A DNA stretch of 64,000 nt from Pseudomonas sp. RSB 5.4 (lineage in GTDB: Bacteria > Pseudomonadota > Gammaproteobacteria > Pseudomonadales > Pseudomonadaceae). Position numbers and translations under genes: made by a program. Below are positions 52,599 to 62,123 of this stretch, piece by piece; within the stretch, counting starts at the first letter, position 1; each line of letters starts with the position of its first letter. The stretch spans positions 4,898,501 through 4,962,500 of the forward strand of contig NZ_CP146986.1 in the NCBI RefSeq assembly GCF_037126175.1, given 5' to 3'. Below the pieces are notes generated by a model. That model saw only the letters and a program-made list of their open reading frames with translations, did not search any database and had not been told where the DNA came from.

Positions 52599-54077
52599 TC
52601 AGGGGGCGCTGTTTTTGACCTCCTCCCATTCCAGGATGTATTCCTTCAACTCTGAGCGCTGATTATTGGGGTCGACAGCGTAAACGCAGAGCTTGAGGGG
52701 GAAGTTGCTTTGCGGGCGTAGCCAATTGGAGGTCACACGGCTATAACCCTGCGGGTCTTCGCAGCTGACTTTTTCAGCAAGGCCGTTCTTTACTTCGTAT
52801 CCATCCAGGCCCTCGTTCCTGCGTTTCGGCCAGAAAATCTGCGCTCTGTTTATTTCTTTGTTAAACGAAGTCTCTATGCTCGGAACAGGCGTCGGGCCCG
52901 CATCAATCAGAAAAGTGGGAACAGTGACGGCATTTCGATAAGTGCCTGCCGGTAATATTTCATCGGCGCTATTTGTGGCGATGATGCAAAGGTTGTTAAG
53001 TCCGGTTTCAGGTCCCATGGGAACATTTAACTGAGTGGACGCAGTGCCAGTGTTTATTGGCTGGCTGTAGTCTTGCGGAACTTCGCAGTCTACCGGGTCC
53101 GATGTACGTTTGGTCCGGATAAATCGGGTGCTGGCGGTTATTTCAAAGTTCCACTCTGGATAAACGTAGTTGCCCTGAGCATTTACGCTGATCTTTGCAT
53201 GCGTTGGCAGCTGGGCAGGCAGTCTGATAGAGGCTGCCGGAAATAACTCGCACACCTGCGGATCCGTATTGAGTTTGCCATCGATAAAGCAGTTGTTGAA
53301 AACCGAGGTCGGGCTACCGTAACTGCCGCTCGGCATCTGGCCATATCCGGGCAGTGGCGTCAGATGGTGAGCCAAGGTCCCAAGGACGCCATAGACCTCG
53401 TTGGTCGCTCGGACGATGACCGGACTTCCCGAGCTGCCGGCAGCAACATCTTTGCACTGGTTGCTGACCGTATGTCGCCAAACCCAGGGCTTCTCGAAAA
53501 TCGCCGGGGATGGCACGTGGGTGCAGGCTGACATTTGTAAAGGAGAACCAACGGGTTTGTGCACTATCAGAATGTCGCTATCTTTTGCCGGTGCCTGCTG
53601 GGCCAGTTTCATGGGCGTGATGCCCTGTGCCAGAAGTTCGCCCTGTGACACTCCAAGCTCCAACAGAGCCAGGTCGACCCCCTGAATACTGCTCCAGGCA
53701 ACTTTCTTCAGAGGAACAGTCCTGGAGGCAGCAACTGTATCAATGAAGCGGTTGAAGGTAATGGTAGCCTCGATAGGGTCATCTGTTCGCATGACCCCGT
53801 TTTCCTTGCCCACGCAGTGGGCACTGGTCAGTGCATAGGCGGAATCGGAGGGGCGAGAGCTGTTTGTGTCAATCAGGAAGGCGGTGCAGGAGCCGTGCTC
53901 GCGGCTTTTGTACTCGCCGATTCCCATCCAGTGGTTATTCTCGCCATCTTTGTTGGTCAGGTGTTGCGCCGGTGAGAAGTTTTCAGCGCCCTTGCCGTAA
54001 TCGACGGGGCTGGAACAAGCAGGAAGTGAGAAGGCAGTCAGTAATAAAAAACCTGGGTGGATATTTTTCAAGTTCAT
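52599..54077 (-). CDS. Trypsin-like serine protease, lipoprotein
   Basis: 492 residues. AAGGA precedes ATG 54077. The lipobox (TAFSLPAC) gives lipid-modified C21. The chymotrypsin-fold triad is H87 (TSAHCV), D135 (GVDLALLEL) and S216 (GSSGSPV). Several Cys could form disulphides. Residues about 300-490 form two or more beta-rich C-terminal repeats. It is less GC-rich than its neighbours. A surface or periplasmic protease, target unknown; it may act with the Vps62-like protein 206 bp downstream. Confidence 0.82.
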   Translation of the reverse strand: MNLKNIHPGFLLLTAFSLPACSSPVDYGKGAENFSPAQHLTNKDGENNHWMGIGEYKSREHGSCTAFLIDTNSSRPSDSAYALTSAHCVGKENGVMRTDDPIEATITFNRFIDTVAASRTVPLKKVAWSSIQGVDLALLELGVSQGELLAQGITPMKLAQQAPAKDSDILIVHKPVGSPLQMSACTHVPSPAIFEKPWVWRHTVSNQCKDVAAGSSGSPVIVRATNEVYGVLGTLAHHLTPLPGYGQMPSGSYGSPTSVFNNCFIDGKLNTDPQVCELFPAASIRLPAQLPTHAKISVNAQGNYVYPEWNFEITASTRFIRTKRTSDPVDCEVPQDYSQPINTGTASTQLNVPMGPETGLNNLCIIATNSADEILPAGTYRNAVTVPTFLIDAGPTPVPSIETSFNKEINRAQIFWPKRRNEGLDGYEVKNGLAEKVSCEDPQGYSRVTSNWLRPQSNFPLKLCVYAVDPNNQRSELKEYILEWEEVKNSAP

Positions 54078-54208
54078 GGCCAGTCCTTGGCTAATGTGTG
54101 GGTACAAGACTGGCGCAGAATAAATTAATTTTTTTTAAGTTGGTTGTATAAGTTATTGCTACTTGTTTTAGTTGTGGGAATGTTATGAGAATTTAATAAG
54201 TTGATAAA

Positions 54209-54985
54209 TTAACGATATATTCCATTTTTCCCGTGTGCAGTTGTCGCCTTGTTACTCCGCACGCTGATCATCTGCTTGATATCGATCCACTCGATGCCTT
54301 GCGCCTTGAGCTTCGGCAATTCACGTTCCAGCACCGCCAGTGTCTGCGGGTAAGGGTGGCCGATCATCACCGCCGAGCCCTGCTTGCGCGCCAGGCTGAT
54401 CGCCGTCTGCAATTGGGCGAAGATGGCGGCTTCGGTGCGCTCGTCATCGAGAAACACATCCCGCGAAACACTCGCCAAGTCGATCTTCTGGGCCTGCTGC
54501 GCCGCCACGGTCTGGGCGCTGGTGCGGCTGTCGACGAAGAACTTGTGCCGACGCTGCAACTCGCCCATCAGCCACGCCATCGCCACCGGCTGCGCGGTCA
54601 TGCGACTGCCCATGTGGTTGTTGATGCCCGCGGTGTAAGGGACCATTTTGAACGCGGCGTCGAGGCGCTTTTGCAGCTCTTCGAGCGGCAGTTCGGGGTG
54701 CCAGGCGTACGGGCCGGTGGCCGGATCCATCGGCATGTGCAGGATCACGATCTTGCCGGCGCGATGGGCTTCGCGGGCAAATTCGGTGGCGTGCGGCGTG
54801 TCGGGCATGATCGCCGTGGTCACCGGGCCGGGCAGGGCCAGCACGCGGCGATCCCGGGGCAGGTTCTGTCCCAGGTCGTCGATGATCAGCGTCAGGTAGG
54901 CTTTTGGCGGGGTAGTGCTGGCGGGTTCTGCGTGCGCAGCACCCGCCAGACAGCACAACAGGACGAAGAGGAAACGCAAAGACAT
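54209..54985 (-). CDS. yibQ: Divergent polysaccharide deacetylase (YibQ family)
   Basis: 258 residues with a signal peptide (MSLRFLFVLLCCLAGAAHA). LTLIIDDLGQN, VILHMPMDP, GINNHMGSRMT and FFVDSRTS are the DUF610/YibQ motifs. Predicted periplasmic; the family lies next to ctpA and envC in many proteobacteria. ATG 54985 is used; a TTG at 54991 overlaps the ctpA stop, so coupling is likely either way. Confidence 0.9.
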   Translation of the reverse strand: MSLRFLFVLLCCLAGAAHAEPASTTPPKAYLTLIIDDLGQNLPRDRRVLALPGPVTTAIMPDTPHATEFAREAHRAGKIVILHMPMDPATGPYAWHPELPLEELQKRLDAAFKMVPYTAGINNHMGSRMTAQPVAMAWLMGELQRRHKFFVDSRTSAQTVAAQQAQKIDLASVSRDVFLDDERTEAAIFAQLQTAISLARKQGSAVMIGHPYPQTLAVLERELPKLKAQGIEWIDIKQMISVRSNKATTAHGKNGIYR

Positions 54986-54987
54986 CC

Positions 54988-56307
54988 TCAACGGCCGGAC
55001 GTGATGCTCAGCCCTTTGAGCAGGCTCAGGGCCTGGGCCAGTTGGTAATCGTCATCCTGCGGCATGGCCTTGGCCTTCGCGCCGGAACCGGTCGGCTTGT
55101 CCGCGCCGCCGTTGCCGTTGCCCAGGTGGCCTTGCAGGTCGGCTTCCTTGAAGTAGTCGCCGTCCGCTTCGTTGGTGATCTTGGCCTTGCGCACTTCGAT
55201 GTCCGGGACAATGCCCTGGGCCTGGATCGAGCGGCCGTTCGGCGTGAAGTACAGCGCCGTGGTGATCTTCAGCGCGCGGTCGTTGTTCAGCGGCAGCACG
55301 GTTTGCACCGAGCCTTTGCCGAAACTGGTGGTGCCCATGACCACCGCGCGTTTCTGGTCCTGCAGGGCACCGGCAACGATTTCCGACGCCGAGGCGCTGC
55401 CACCGTTGATCAGCACCACCATCGGCACCGCTTCGCTTTCGTCCTTGCCGGTGGCGGAGAAGCGCAGTTCGGAGTTGGCGATTCGGCCTTTGGTGTAGAC
55501 GATCAGACCTTTCTTGATGAAGTGGTCGACCACTTCCACTGCCGCCTGCAACACACCGCCCGGGTTGTTGCGCAGGTCGAGGATGATGCCGTTGAGCTTT
55601 TTGCCGTTGTCTTTGCGCAGCTTGGCCAGGGCCTTGGAGACCTCTTCGCCGGTCTTGACCTGGAACTGGGTGATGCGGATGTAGCCGTAACCCGAATCCA
55701 GCAGCTGCGCCTTGACGCTCTTCACTTGAATCACCGCGCGCGCCAGGGTCACGTCGAACGGCGTGCCGCCGTCGCGGACCAGGGTCAGGGTGATCTTCTG
55801 GCCGATCTTGCCGCGCATCTTGTCCACGGCTTCGGTCATGGTCTGGCCGCGAGTTGGCTGGCCGTTGATCTTGACGATGAAGTCGCCAGCCTGAATGCCA
55901 GCCTTGGACGCAGGCGTGTCGTCGATTGGCGACACGACTTTTATGAAGCCGTCTTCCGAGCCGACTTCGATACCGAGGCCGCCGAATTCGCCGCTGGTGC
56001 TTTCCTGCAGCTCGGTGAAGTCTTCAGGGCCCAGATAGGCGGAGTGCGGATCGAGGTTGCTGAGCATGCCCTTGATCGCGTTTTCCAGCAGGGTCTTGTC
56101 GTCCACCGGCTCGACATAGGCGGCTTTGATTCGATCCATGACCTCGGCAAAGGTACGCAACTCTTCCAGCGGCAGCGGTGCCTTGGCGGTCGCGGCAGTA
56201 CCTGCCGGAGCGACGGCCGGGGCCGGTTGAGCAGCGAACGCCAGAGGCGCGCCGATCACCACAGCGATCGTCAGGGCCAGCGAGGTAAGGCGGGACAAAT
56301 GCAGCAT
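54988..56307 (-). CDS. ctpA: C-terminal processing peptidase (S41)
   Basis: 439 residues. Signal peptide to about residue 26; PDZ domain about 105-185 (GGLGIEVGSEDGFIKV); catalytic Ser in the SASASE block (304-309) and Lys331 (FGKGSVQ). Periplasmic protease that trims envelope proteins, including peptidoglycan hydrolases in Pseudomonas. It lies between envC and yibQ on the same strand. Confidence 0.95.
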   Translation of the reverse strand: MLHLSRLTSLALTIAVVIGAPLAFAAQPAPAVAPAGTAATAKAPLPLEELRTFAEVMDRIKAAYVEPVDDKTLLENAIKGMLSNLDPHSAYLGPEDFTELQESTSGEFGGLGIEVGSEDGFIKVVSPIDDTPASKAGIQAGDFIVKINGQPTRGQTMTEAVDKMRGKIGQKITLTLVRDGGTPFDVTLARAVIQVKSVKAQLLDSGYGYIRITQFQVKTGEEVSKALAKLRKDNGKKLNGIILDLRNNPGGVLQAAVEVVDHFIKKGLIVYTKGRIANSELRFSATGKDESEAVPMVVLINGGSASASEIVAGALQDQKRAVVMGTTSFGKGSVQTVLPLNNDRALKITTALYFTPNGRSIQAQGIVPDIEVRKAKITNEADGDYFKEADLQGHLGNGNGGADKPTGSGAKAKAMPQDDDYQLAQALSLLKGLSITSGR

Positions 56308-56338
56308 GTCGAACGAACTCCTGAATTAGGCGACGCGC

Positions 56339-57625
56339 TTATCCTTGCGCGTGACACCATTGCGCCGGATCACTCGGGTGACCCTGCTGACGAATTGCGA
56401 AATACAGCGCTGGTGTGTCCTGACCGCCACTGTTACCGACAGTGGAAATCGACTCACCGGCTTTTACTACGTCACCGGCCGACTTGAGCAGTGTCTGGTT
56501 GTGACCGTAAAGGCTCAGATAACCATTGCCGTGATCAAGGATCACCAGCAGCCCGGCGCCACGCAACCAGTCGGCGAACACCACGCGCCCGCCGTGCACG
56601 GCATGCACCTGGCTGCCGGCAGCGGCGCTGATCATCACGCCATCCCACTTGGTCCGGGCATCGTCGCCACGGCTTTCGCCGAAGCGTGCCAGCAATCGAC
56701 CATCAACCGGCCATGGAAGTTTTCCCCGGGTTGCGGCAAAAGGGCCGCCAAAGGTCTCGCCGCTGCTGGACACCAGTGCGCCGGGGGTTGATCTGGCGGG
56801 TTTTCGTGGGGCGTCGCTGTTTTCAGCCTGCGCCTCACGCAAACGCTTTTTTTCCGCTTCCTGCTGGGCGATCAGCGCTTTCTGCCGCGCTTCTTCTGCC
56901 TCACGAGCCTGGCGGGCCAGGGTTTCTTCAATGGTTTTAAGGACTTTAGACAGGTCTGCCTGATCCTGCTCGCGGGCGGCGAGTTTCTGGTCGCGGGCCT
57001 TCACGTCATCGTTGAGCTTGGCGAGGACTTGCTGGCGTTCCTTGCGGACCTTTTCCAGCTCGTCGCGCTGGGTGTCGAGGCTGCTTTTCTGTACCAGCAA
57101 TTGCGCCTGTTGCGTGGCGATGTCTTTTTCGACATTGGCCAGTTGGCGCAGGGTTTCGTTGAAGTTCTTCAACTGCTCCAGGCGGGCCTGGCTCAGGTAA
57201 TCGTAATAGGTGAGGGTGCGGGCGAATTTCTCGGGATTCTGCTGGTTGAGCAGCAGCTTGAGGTATTCCTGACGGCCGTTCTGGTAGGCCGCGCGGGCCT
57301 GGATGGCGATCAGTCGCTGCTGTTCAGTGCGCGCGCTCTGGAGTTTTTTTTTCTCCGCATCGAGCCGCTGCAGCTCGGATTCGCTTTTCTTCAGCTCTTT
57401 CTGCAGGGCATCGACCTGCTTCTCGAGCTTGCCCATCTCGGTTTCAGTGCCCTTGAGCTCTTTCTGCACGCCGGATTTTTCTTCCTGCAGCTTGCCCAGC
57501 AGCTTTTTCAGCTCGGCAATGTCCTGACGCGTGGCATCCAGCTGCTGTTGGGTTTGCGCGCGCTCGTCAGCGAAGGCCGGTTGGAGCAGGCATGTCAGAG
57601 CGAGGGCGATCAGGACGCGGAGCAT
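56339..57625 (-). CDS. envC: Murein hydrolase activator EnvC
   Basis: 428 residues from ATG 57625 (MLRVLIALALTCLLQPAFA signal peptide). A long coiled coil (about 25-275, Lys/Glu/Gln heptads) precedes a C-terminal LytM domain. In the LytM domain the usual zinc HxxxD is replaced (WDGVMI), so it should be non-catalytic and act by activating amidases AmiA/B, as in E. coli. The frame is open upstream into a REPIN and is not used. Confidence 0.95.
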   Translation of the reverse strand: MLRVLIALALTCLLQPAFADERAQTQQQLDATRQDIAELKKLLGKLQEEKSGVQKELKGTETEMGKLEKQVDALQKELKKSESELQRLDAEKKKLQSARTEQQRLIAIQARAAYQNGRQEYLKLLLNQQNPEKFARTLTYYDYLSQARLEQLKNFNETLRQLANVEKDIATQQAQLLVQKSSLDTQRDELEKVRKERQQVLAKLNDDVKARDQKLAAREQDQADLSKVLKTIEETLARQAREAEEARQKALIAQQEAEKKRLREAQAENSDAPRKPARSTPGALVSSSGETFGGPFAATRGKLPWPVDGRLLARFGESRGDDARTKWDGVMISAAAGSQVHAVHGGRVVFADWLRGAGLLVILDHGNGYLSLYGHNQTLLKSAGDVVKAGESISTVGNSGGQDTPALYFAIRQQGHPSDPAQWCHAQG

Positions 57626-57749
57626 AGAGGCGGGCGGCACCAGGGTAATGGACGGCCTAGTATGCCCGCCCGAGGCTGCAAAAAAAACGCCCAATTGGGC
57701 TTGTGTGATAACTGGAGCAGATTCGGTAATAAAAATAGCGCAAAACCAA

Positions 57750-57838
57750 TGTGGGAGCGGGCTTGCTCGCGAATGCGGGGCGTCAGTCAACATCAACGTT
57801 GCTGATACTCCGCATTCGCGAGCAAGCCCGCTCCCACA
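57750..57838. repeat. REP-type palindrome pair (REPIN)
   Basis: Arms TGTGGGAGCGGGCTTGCTCG and its complement, 89 bp, between envC and gpmI. Nearly the same as that at 46980. Confidence 0.9.
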
Positions 57839-57865
57839 GGGTTTGGCGGTGTTTGATCTGGCGAA

Positions 57866-59395
57866 TTACACCAGAATCGACGTGCCAGTCATTTCCGCCG
57901 GTTTTTCCAGACCCAGCAGCATCAGCATGGTCGGCGCCACGTCCGCCAGTACGCCACCTGCACGGACCTTGAGGTCACGCTTGCCGACATAAATGAACGG
58001 CACTGGCTCGGTGGTGTGCGCGGTGTGAGCCTGGTGGGTTTCTTCATCGGCCATTTTTTCGACGTTGCCGTGGTCGGCGGTGATCAGCGCTTCGCCGCCA
58101 ACCTTTTCCAGCGCCTCGACGATGCGCCCGACGCAAGTGTCGAGGCATTCCACGGCTTTCACCGCGGCATCGAACACGCCGCTGTGGCCGACCATGTCGC
58201 CGTTGGCGTAGTTGACCACAATCACGTCGTAACGCTGATGCTCGATGGCATCGACGATGCGGTCGGTGACTTCCGGCGCGCTCATTTCCGGCTGCAGGTC
58301 GTAGGTGGCGACTTTCGGCGACGGGATCAGGATGCGCTCTTCACCCGGGAACGGCTCTTCACGGCCACCGGAGAAGAAGAAGGTCACGTGTGCATATTTT
58401 TCGGTTTCGGCGATGCGCAGCTGGGTCTTGCCGTTCTTCGCCAGATAGTCGCCAAGCACGTTTTCCAGGCTGCCGGCGGCGAAGGCCGATGGCGCAGGGA
58501 TGCTGGCGGCGTACTGGGTCAGCATGACGAAACCGGCCAGTTTCGGCTGGCGCGCGCGCTCGAACTCCTTGAAATCGTCCTCGACGAATACGCGGGTCAG
58601 CTCGCGGGCGCGGTCGGCGCGGAAGTTCATGAACACCACGGCGTCGCCGTCTTCGACCTTGACCGGCTCACCGATGGTGGTGGCTTTGACGAATTCGTCG
58701 CTCTCGCCACGGGCGTAGGCGGCTTCGAGGCCTTCCTGGGCCGTGGCGGCGTTGAACTCGGCGTTGCCGTCGACGATCAGGTTGTAGGCCTGGGACACGC
58801 GGTCCCAGCGGTTGTCACGGTCCATCGCGAAGTAGCGACCGACGATGCTGGCGATACGGCCCTTGCCAAGCGCCTGGAAGGTCGCGTCGAGCAGTTCGAT
58901 CGACGACGTGGCGCTTTTCGGCGGCGTGTCGCGACCATCGAGGAAGGCGTGCAGGTAGATTTTTTCGGCGCCGCGCTTGAAGGCCAGCTCGGCCATCGCG
59001 ACCAGGTGATCCTGATGGCTGTGCACGCCGCCATCGGACAGCAGGCCCATGAAATGCACGGCTTTGCCGGCGGCCACGGCTTTATCCACAGCGGCGCAGA
59101 TGGTCGGGTTCTCGAAGAACTCGCCGTCGCGGATCGCTTTGGTCACGCGAGTGAAGTCCTGATACACCACGCGCCCGGCGCCGAGATTCATGTGACCGAC
59201 TTCGGAGTTGCCCATCTGGCCGTCCGGCAGGCCGACGTCCATGCCGCTGCCGGAGATCAGGCCGTTCGGCACCGTGGCCCAGAGGCGATCGAGCACAGGC
59301 TTCTTCGCCGCATAAACGGCATTGGATTCGTGGCTGTCACTGTGACCGAAGCCGTCGAGAATCATCAGGACCAAAGGTTTAGGCGTGGTAGTCAT
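57866..59395 (-). CDS. gpmI: 2,3-bisphosphoglycerate-independent phosphoglycerate mutase
   Basis: 509 residues from ATG 59395. Alkaline-phosphatase fold: VLMILDGFG with metal Asp, MGNSEVGH with nucleophile S64, [11 protein letters not shown] and [10 protein letters not shown]. Interconverts 3- and 2-phosphoglycerate with two Mn. An upstream GTG adds three residues with no better site. It is monocistronic and divergent from the rhodanese gene. Confidence 0.97.
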   Translation of the reverse strand: MTTTPKPLVLMILDGFGHSDSHESNAVYAAKKPVLDRLWATVPNGLISGSGMDVGLPDGQMGNSEVGHMNLGAGRVVYQDFTRVTKAIRDGEFFENPTICAAVDKAVAAGKAVHFMGLLSDGGVHSHQDHLVAMAELAFKRGAEKIYLHAFLDGRDTPPKSATSSIELLDATFQALGKGRIASIVGRYFAMDRDNRWDRVSQAYNLIVDGNAEFNAATAQEGLEAAYARGESDEFVKATTIGEPVKVEDGDAVVFMNFRADRARELTRVFVEDDFKEFERARQPKLAGFVMLTQYAASIPAPSAFAAGSLENVLGDYLAKNGKTQLRIAETEKYAHVTFFFSGGREEPFPGEERILIPSPKVATYDLQPEMSAPEVTDRIVDAIEHQRYDVIVVNYANGDMVGHSGVFDAAVKAVECLDTCVGRIVEALEKVGGEALITADHGNVEKMADEETHQAHTAHTTEPVPFIYVGKRDLKVRAGGVLADVAPTMLMLLGLEKPAEMTGTSILV

Positions 59396-59549
59396 GGAAT
59401 CCACTCGTGGCTAATAAAGAAGAGGGCGTTGAAAAAGGGAGTGGCGAGTTTAATGCTTAGTTCCGACCACGTCACCGCCGGACGGGGTTTGGCCCACCAT
59501 AGGGGCTGTGTATACTGGCCGACATTTTAACGCCCTGGAACCTCCTTCG

Positions 59550-59963
59550 ATGGTTGCTCACCTGATTGAATTTGCCACTAACCACTACATTCTTGTCGGT
59601 ATCTTCGTCGTATTGCTGGCTTTGCTGCTGGCGCACACGATGCAGGGCGGCGGTAAAAGCCTGAGCACCGGCGAACTGACCGCACTGGTCAACAAGGACG
59701 CAGGCGTGGTGGTGGACATCCGTCCGGCGAAAGATTACGCCGCCGGCCATATCGTTGGCGCGATCAACATTCCTCAAGACAAACTGGCTGCGCGCATCGG
59801 CGAGCTGGAAAAGCACAAGGCCAAGACCATCATTCTGGTCGACGCTCTGGGCCAGACCGCTGGCACCCACGCTCGCGAGCTGATGAAATCCGGCTTCACC
59901 GCCGCCAAGCTGTCCGGCGGGATCTCCAGCTGGAAAGGCGACAACCTGCCGCTGGTGAAGTGA
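59550..59963 (+). CDS. Membrane-anchored rhodanese-fold protein lacking the catalytic Cys
   Basis: 137 residues. The N-terminal helix HYILVGIFVVLLALLLAHTM anchors a single rhodanese domain (VVVDIRPAKDYAAGHIVGAINIP, GGISSWKGDNLP). The active-site loop after ILV reads DALGQTAG, where active enzymes have Cys, so sulfurtransfer is not expected; a binding role is more likely. It precedes grxC by 1 bp and secB by about 310 bp. Confidence 0.9.
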   Translation: MVAHLIEFATNHYILVGIFVVLLALLLAHTMQGGGKSLSTGELTALVNKDAGVVVDIRPAKDYAAGHIVGAINIPQDKLAARIGELEKHKAKTIILVDALGQTAGTHARELMKSGFTAAKLSGGISSWKGDNLPLVK

Positions 59964-59964
59964 T

Positions 59965-60219
59965 ATGAGCGAAGTCATCGTCTACTCCAGCGATTACTGC
60001 CCTTACTGCATGCGAGCCAAGCAATTGCTCGCGAACAAAGGTGTGGCCTTCGAAGAGATCAAGGTCGATGGCAAGCCGCAGATTCGTGCTGCCATGAGCC
60101 AGAAGGCCGGACGCACGTCCGTGCCGCAGATCTGGATCGGCGAAAAGCACATCGGCGGTTGTGATGATTTGTATGCCCTGGAGCGCGCCGGCAAGCTCGA
60201 CGCGCTGCTCAAGGCCTGA
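59965..60219 (+). CDS. grxC: Glutaredoxin 3
   Basis: 84 residues. Dithiol active site C12-P-Y-C15, cis-Pro TSVPQIW and glutathione-binding GGCDDL. Operonic with the rhodanese-like gene and followed 57 bp on by secB, an order conserved in gammaproteobacteria. Confidence 0.97.
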   Translation: MSEVIVYSSDYCPYCMRAKQLLANKGVAFEEIKVDGKPQIRAAMSQKAGRTSVPQIWIGEKHIGGCDDLYALERAGKLDALLKA

Positions 60220-60276
60220 ACGGCTGCACCCACGTACAGCAATCCCTAAAAGACCCAAGATCAGAAAGGATCTGAG

Positions 60277-60762
60277 ATGACTGACCAACAGAACACTGCA
60301 GCCAGCGAAGAAGAAACCGCACCGCAATTCTCCTTGCAGCGCATCTACGTACGCGACCTGTCCTTCGAAGCCCCGAAAAGCCCGGCGATCTTCCGCCAGC
60401 AGTGGGACCCGACCGTCGGTCTGGATCTGAACACTCGCCAGAAAGAGCTGGAAGGCGATTTCTACGAAGTCGTGCTGACCTTGTCGGTTACCGTGAAAAA
60501 CGGTGACGAAGTGGCCTTCATCGCTGAAGTGCAACAGGCCGGTATCTTCCTGATCAAGAACCTGGACGCGGGTTCGATGAGCCACACCCTGGGTGCGTTC
60601 TGCCCGAACATCCTGTTCCCGTACGCTCGCGAAACCCTGGACAGCCTGGTGACCCGTGGCTCGTTCCCGGCCCTGATGCTGGCTCCGGTGAACTTCGACG
60701 CCCTGTACGCGCAAGAGCTGCAGCGCATGCAGGCAGCGGGCGAGACGCCGACCGTACAATAA
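60277..60762 (+). CDS. secB: Protein-export chaperone SecB
   Basis: 161 residues. [19 protein letters not shown] and the acidic N terminus are typical of SecB, a tetramer that holds preproteins unfolded for SecA. AGAAAGGA lies 7 bp upstream. A very stable terminator follows the stop. Confidence 0.97.
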   Translation: MTDQQNTAASEEETAPQFSLQRIYVRDLSFEAPKSPAIFRQQWDPTVGLDLNTRQKELEGDFYEVVLTLSVTVKNGDEVAFIAEVQQAGIFLIKNLDAGSMSHTLGAFCPNILFPYARETLDSLVTRGSFPALMLAPVNFDALYAQELQRMQAAGETPTVQ

Positions 60763-60766
60763 AAGC

Positions 60767-60825
60767 TTCGTTTGCCCCATGAAAAAAGCGCCGTTTAAAG
60801 GCGCTTTTTTCATGGGGCAAACGAA
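60767..60825. terminator. 26-bp perfect hairpin terminator after secB
   Basis: The arm at 60767-60792 (starting TTCGTTTGCCCC, ending AAAAAAGCGCC) pairs with 60800-60825 without mismatch around the loop GTTTAAA. The inner part gives GC stem plus T run on both strands. Confidence 0.9.
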
Positions 60826-60832
60826 ACCTTCG

Positions 60833-60917
60833 TGTAGGAGCTGCCGCAGGCTGCGATCTTTTGATCTTGTTTTTGAAGATCAAGATCAAAAGATCGCAGC
60901 CTGCGGCAGCTCCTACA
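60833..60917. repeat. REP element with 37-bp perfect hairpin
   Basis: TGTAGGAGCTGCCGCAGG...TTTTGATCTTG pairs fully with the 3' arm around an 11-nt loop. It is a third REP type (GCTGCCGCAGGCTGCGATC) and lies 7 bp from the secB terminator. Confidence 0.9.
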
Positions 60918-60943
60918 GGGGTGATGTTTTTGCGGGCGGCGGG

Positions 60944-61399
60944 TTATTTGAAGTCGTTCTGCCGCCACGCTTCGTACACGGCCACCGCCACGGTGTTGGA
61001 CAGGTTCAGGCTGCGGCAGCCTTCACGCATCGGCAGGCGCAGGCGCTGTTCGGCGGGCAGGGCGTCCAGCACTTCCGGCGGCAGGCCACGGCTTTCCGGG
61101 CCGAAGATGAACGCATCGCCCGGGACGAACGCGGCATCGTGAAACGGCCGCGAACCTTTGGTGGTAAAGGCGAACAGCCTCGGGTTGCCGAGGCTTTCCA
61201 GGCAACTGGCGAGGTCGGCGTGGCGCTGCAACGTGGCATATTCGTGGTAGTCGAGACCGGCCCGGCGCAAGCGCTTGTCGTCCATCTCGAAACCCAGCGG
61301 TTCGATCAAATGCAGGTGGCAGCCGCTGTTGGCGCACAGCCTGATAACGTTGCCGGTGTTCGGCGGAATTTCTGGTTGAAAAAGGATGACGTGAAACAT
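60944..61399 (-). CDS. trmL: tRNA (cytidine/uridine-2'-O-)-methyltransferase TrmL
   Basis: 151 residues from ATG 61399 (MFHVILFQPEIPPNTGNVIRLCAN). SPOUT knot motifs FGPESRGLP and LPMREGCRSLNLSNTVAVAVYEA. Methylates position 34 of tRNA-Leu. The start codon lies in CATG, overlapping the start codon of the divergent membrane-protein gene by 2 bp. Confidence 0.95.
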   Translation of the reverse strand: MFHVILFQPEIPPNTGNVIRLCANSGCHLHLIEPLGFEMDDKRLRRAGLDYHEYATLQRHADLASCLESLGNPRLFAFTTKGSRPFHDAAFVPGDAFIFGPESRGLPPEVLDALPAEQRLRLPMREGCRSLNLSNTVAVAVYEAWRQNDFK

Positions 61400-61838
61400 G
61401 CACGGCTCCGAAGGTAAAGATGACGCGCATTCTACGCCGCAAGCCGACCCGCGTTCGAAACTATTCCCGCGGGTGATCGGTTCGCTGGCGATTTTCGGCT
61501 TGATGGTCGGCTTGATGATCGGTCGCCTGACCACGCCGGATCCGACTGTGCTGCAGCAGGTCGAGGTGACCGCTGACGGCCTGGTGGTGTGGTTCAACAA
61601 CGAGCCGAAGCTGCACGGCGAAATCATCGACGGCACCGTGGCCCTGTTGTTTCAGGCAGAAGGCAAGGCGCAGAAGGGTCAGCTCAAGCTCAACGGCAAG
61701 GACGTGAACTGGCGAACGCGCTTGAGTGACGGTGGGTTGTTGCTGACGGTGCTGGCGGCGCGGCCGCTGCAAGGGGAGTGGGCCGGGAGCAAGGTCGATG
61801 ACCGCTGGCGGCTGGAGATCCATCTCCGGGAGCAATAA
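61398..61838 (+). CDS. Hypothetical single-pass membrane protein
   Basis: 146 residues. One helix (VIGSLAIFGLMVGLMIGRLTT, about 26-46), then a soluble beta-rich domain (VEVTADGLVVWFNNEPKLHGEI...RWRLEIHLREQ), probably periplasmic. The ATG at 61398 shares CATG with the trmL start; AAAGGA upstream supports it. No known family. Three tandem repeats follow its stop. Confidence 0.75.
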   Translation: MHGSEGKDDAHSTPQADPRSKLFPRVIGSLAIFGLMVGLMIGRLTTPDPTVLQQVEVTADGLVVWFNNEPKLHGEIIDGTVALLFQAEGKAQKGQLKLNGKDVNWRTRLSDGGLLLTVLAARPLQGEWAGSKVDDRWRLEIHLREQ

Positions 61839-61840
61839 AA

Positions 61841-62045
61841 GCGGGAATCCCCGGCCTGCCTGTACCAGGGTTCCCAAAACGGGGTGGACTTCGCTGCGAG
61901 CGTCGGTCCGGTGTAAAGAGGGAACCCCCGGCCTGCCTGTACCAAGGATCCCAAAAGGGTGGGCGCATCGCGTTGGCGCTGTGAGCCCGGTGTAAAGAGG
62001 GGATTCCCCGGCCTGCCTGTACCAAGGTCCCCGAAACGGGTGGTG
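61841..62045. repeat. Three tandem hairpin repeats
   Basis: The core CCGGCCTGCCTGTACCA occurs at 61851, 61928 and 62008 (spacings 77 and 80 bp). Each core is flanked by complementary arms (GGGAA/TTCCC, GGGA/TCCC, GGGGA/TCCCC), and GTGTAAAGAGGG precedes copies 2 and 3. Confidence 0.85.
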
Positions 62046-62123
62046 AATCGAATCACCTGTAAGGGTTATTGCAGGGCGCGTGCCAGTTTTAGTATTTCGA
62101 AACAGAAAAAAGCTTCAGATGCG

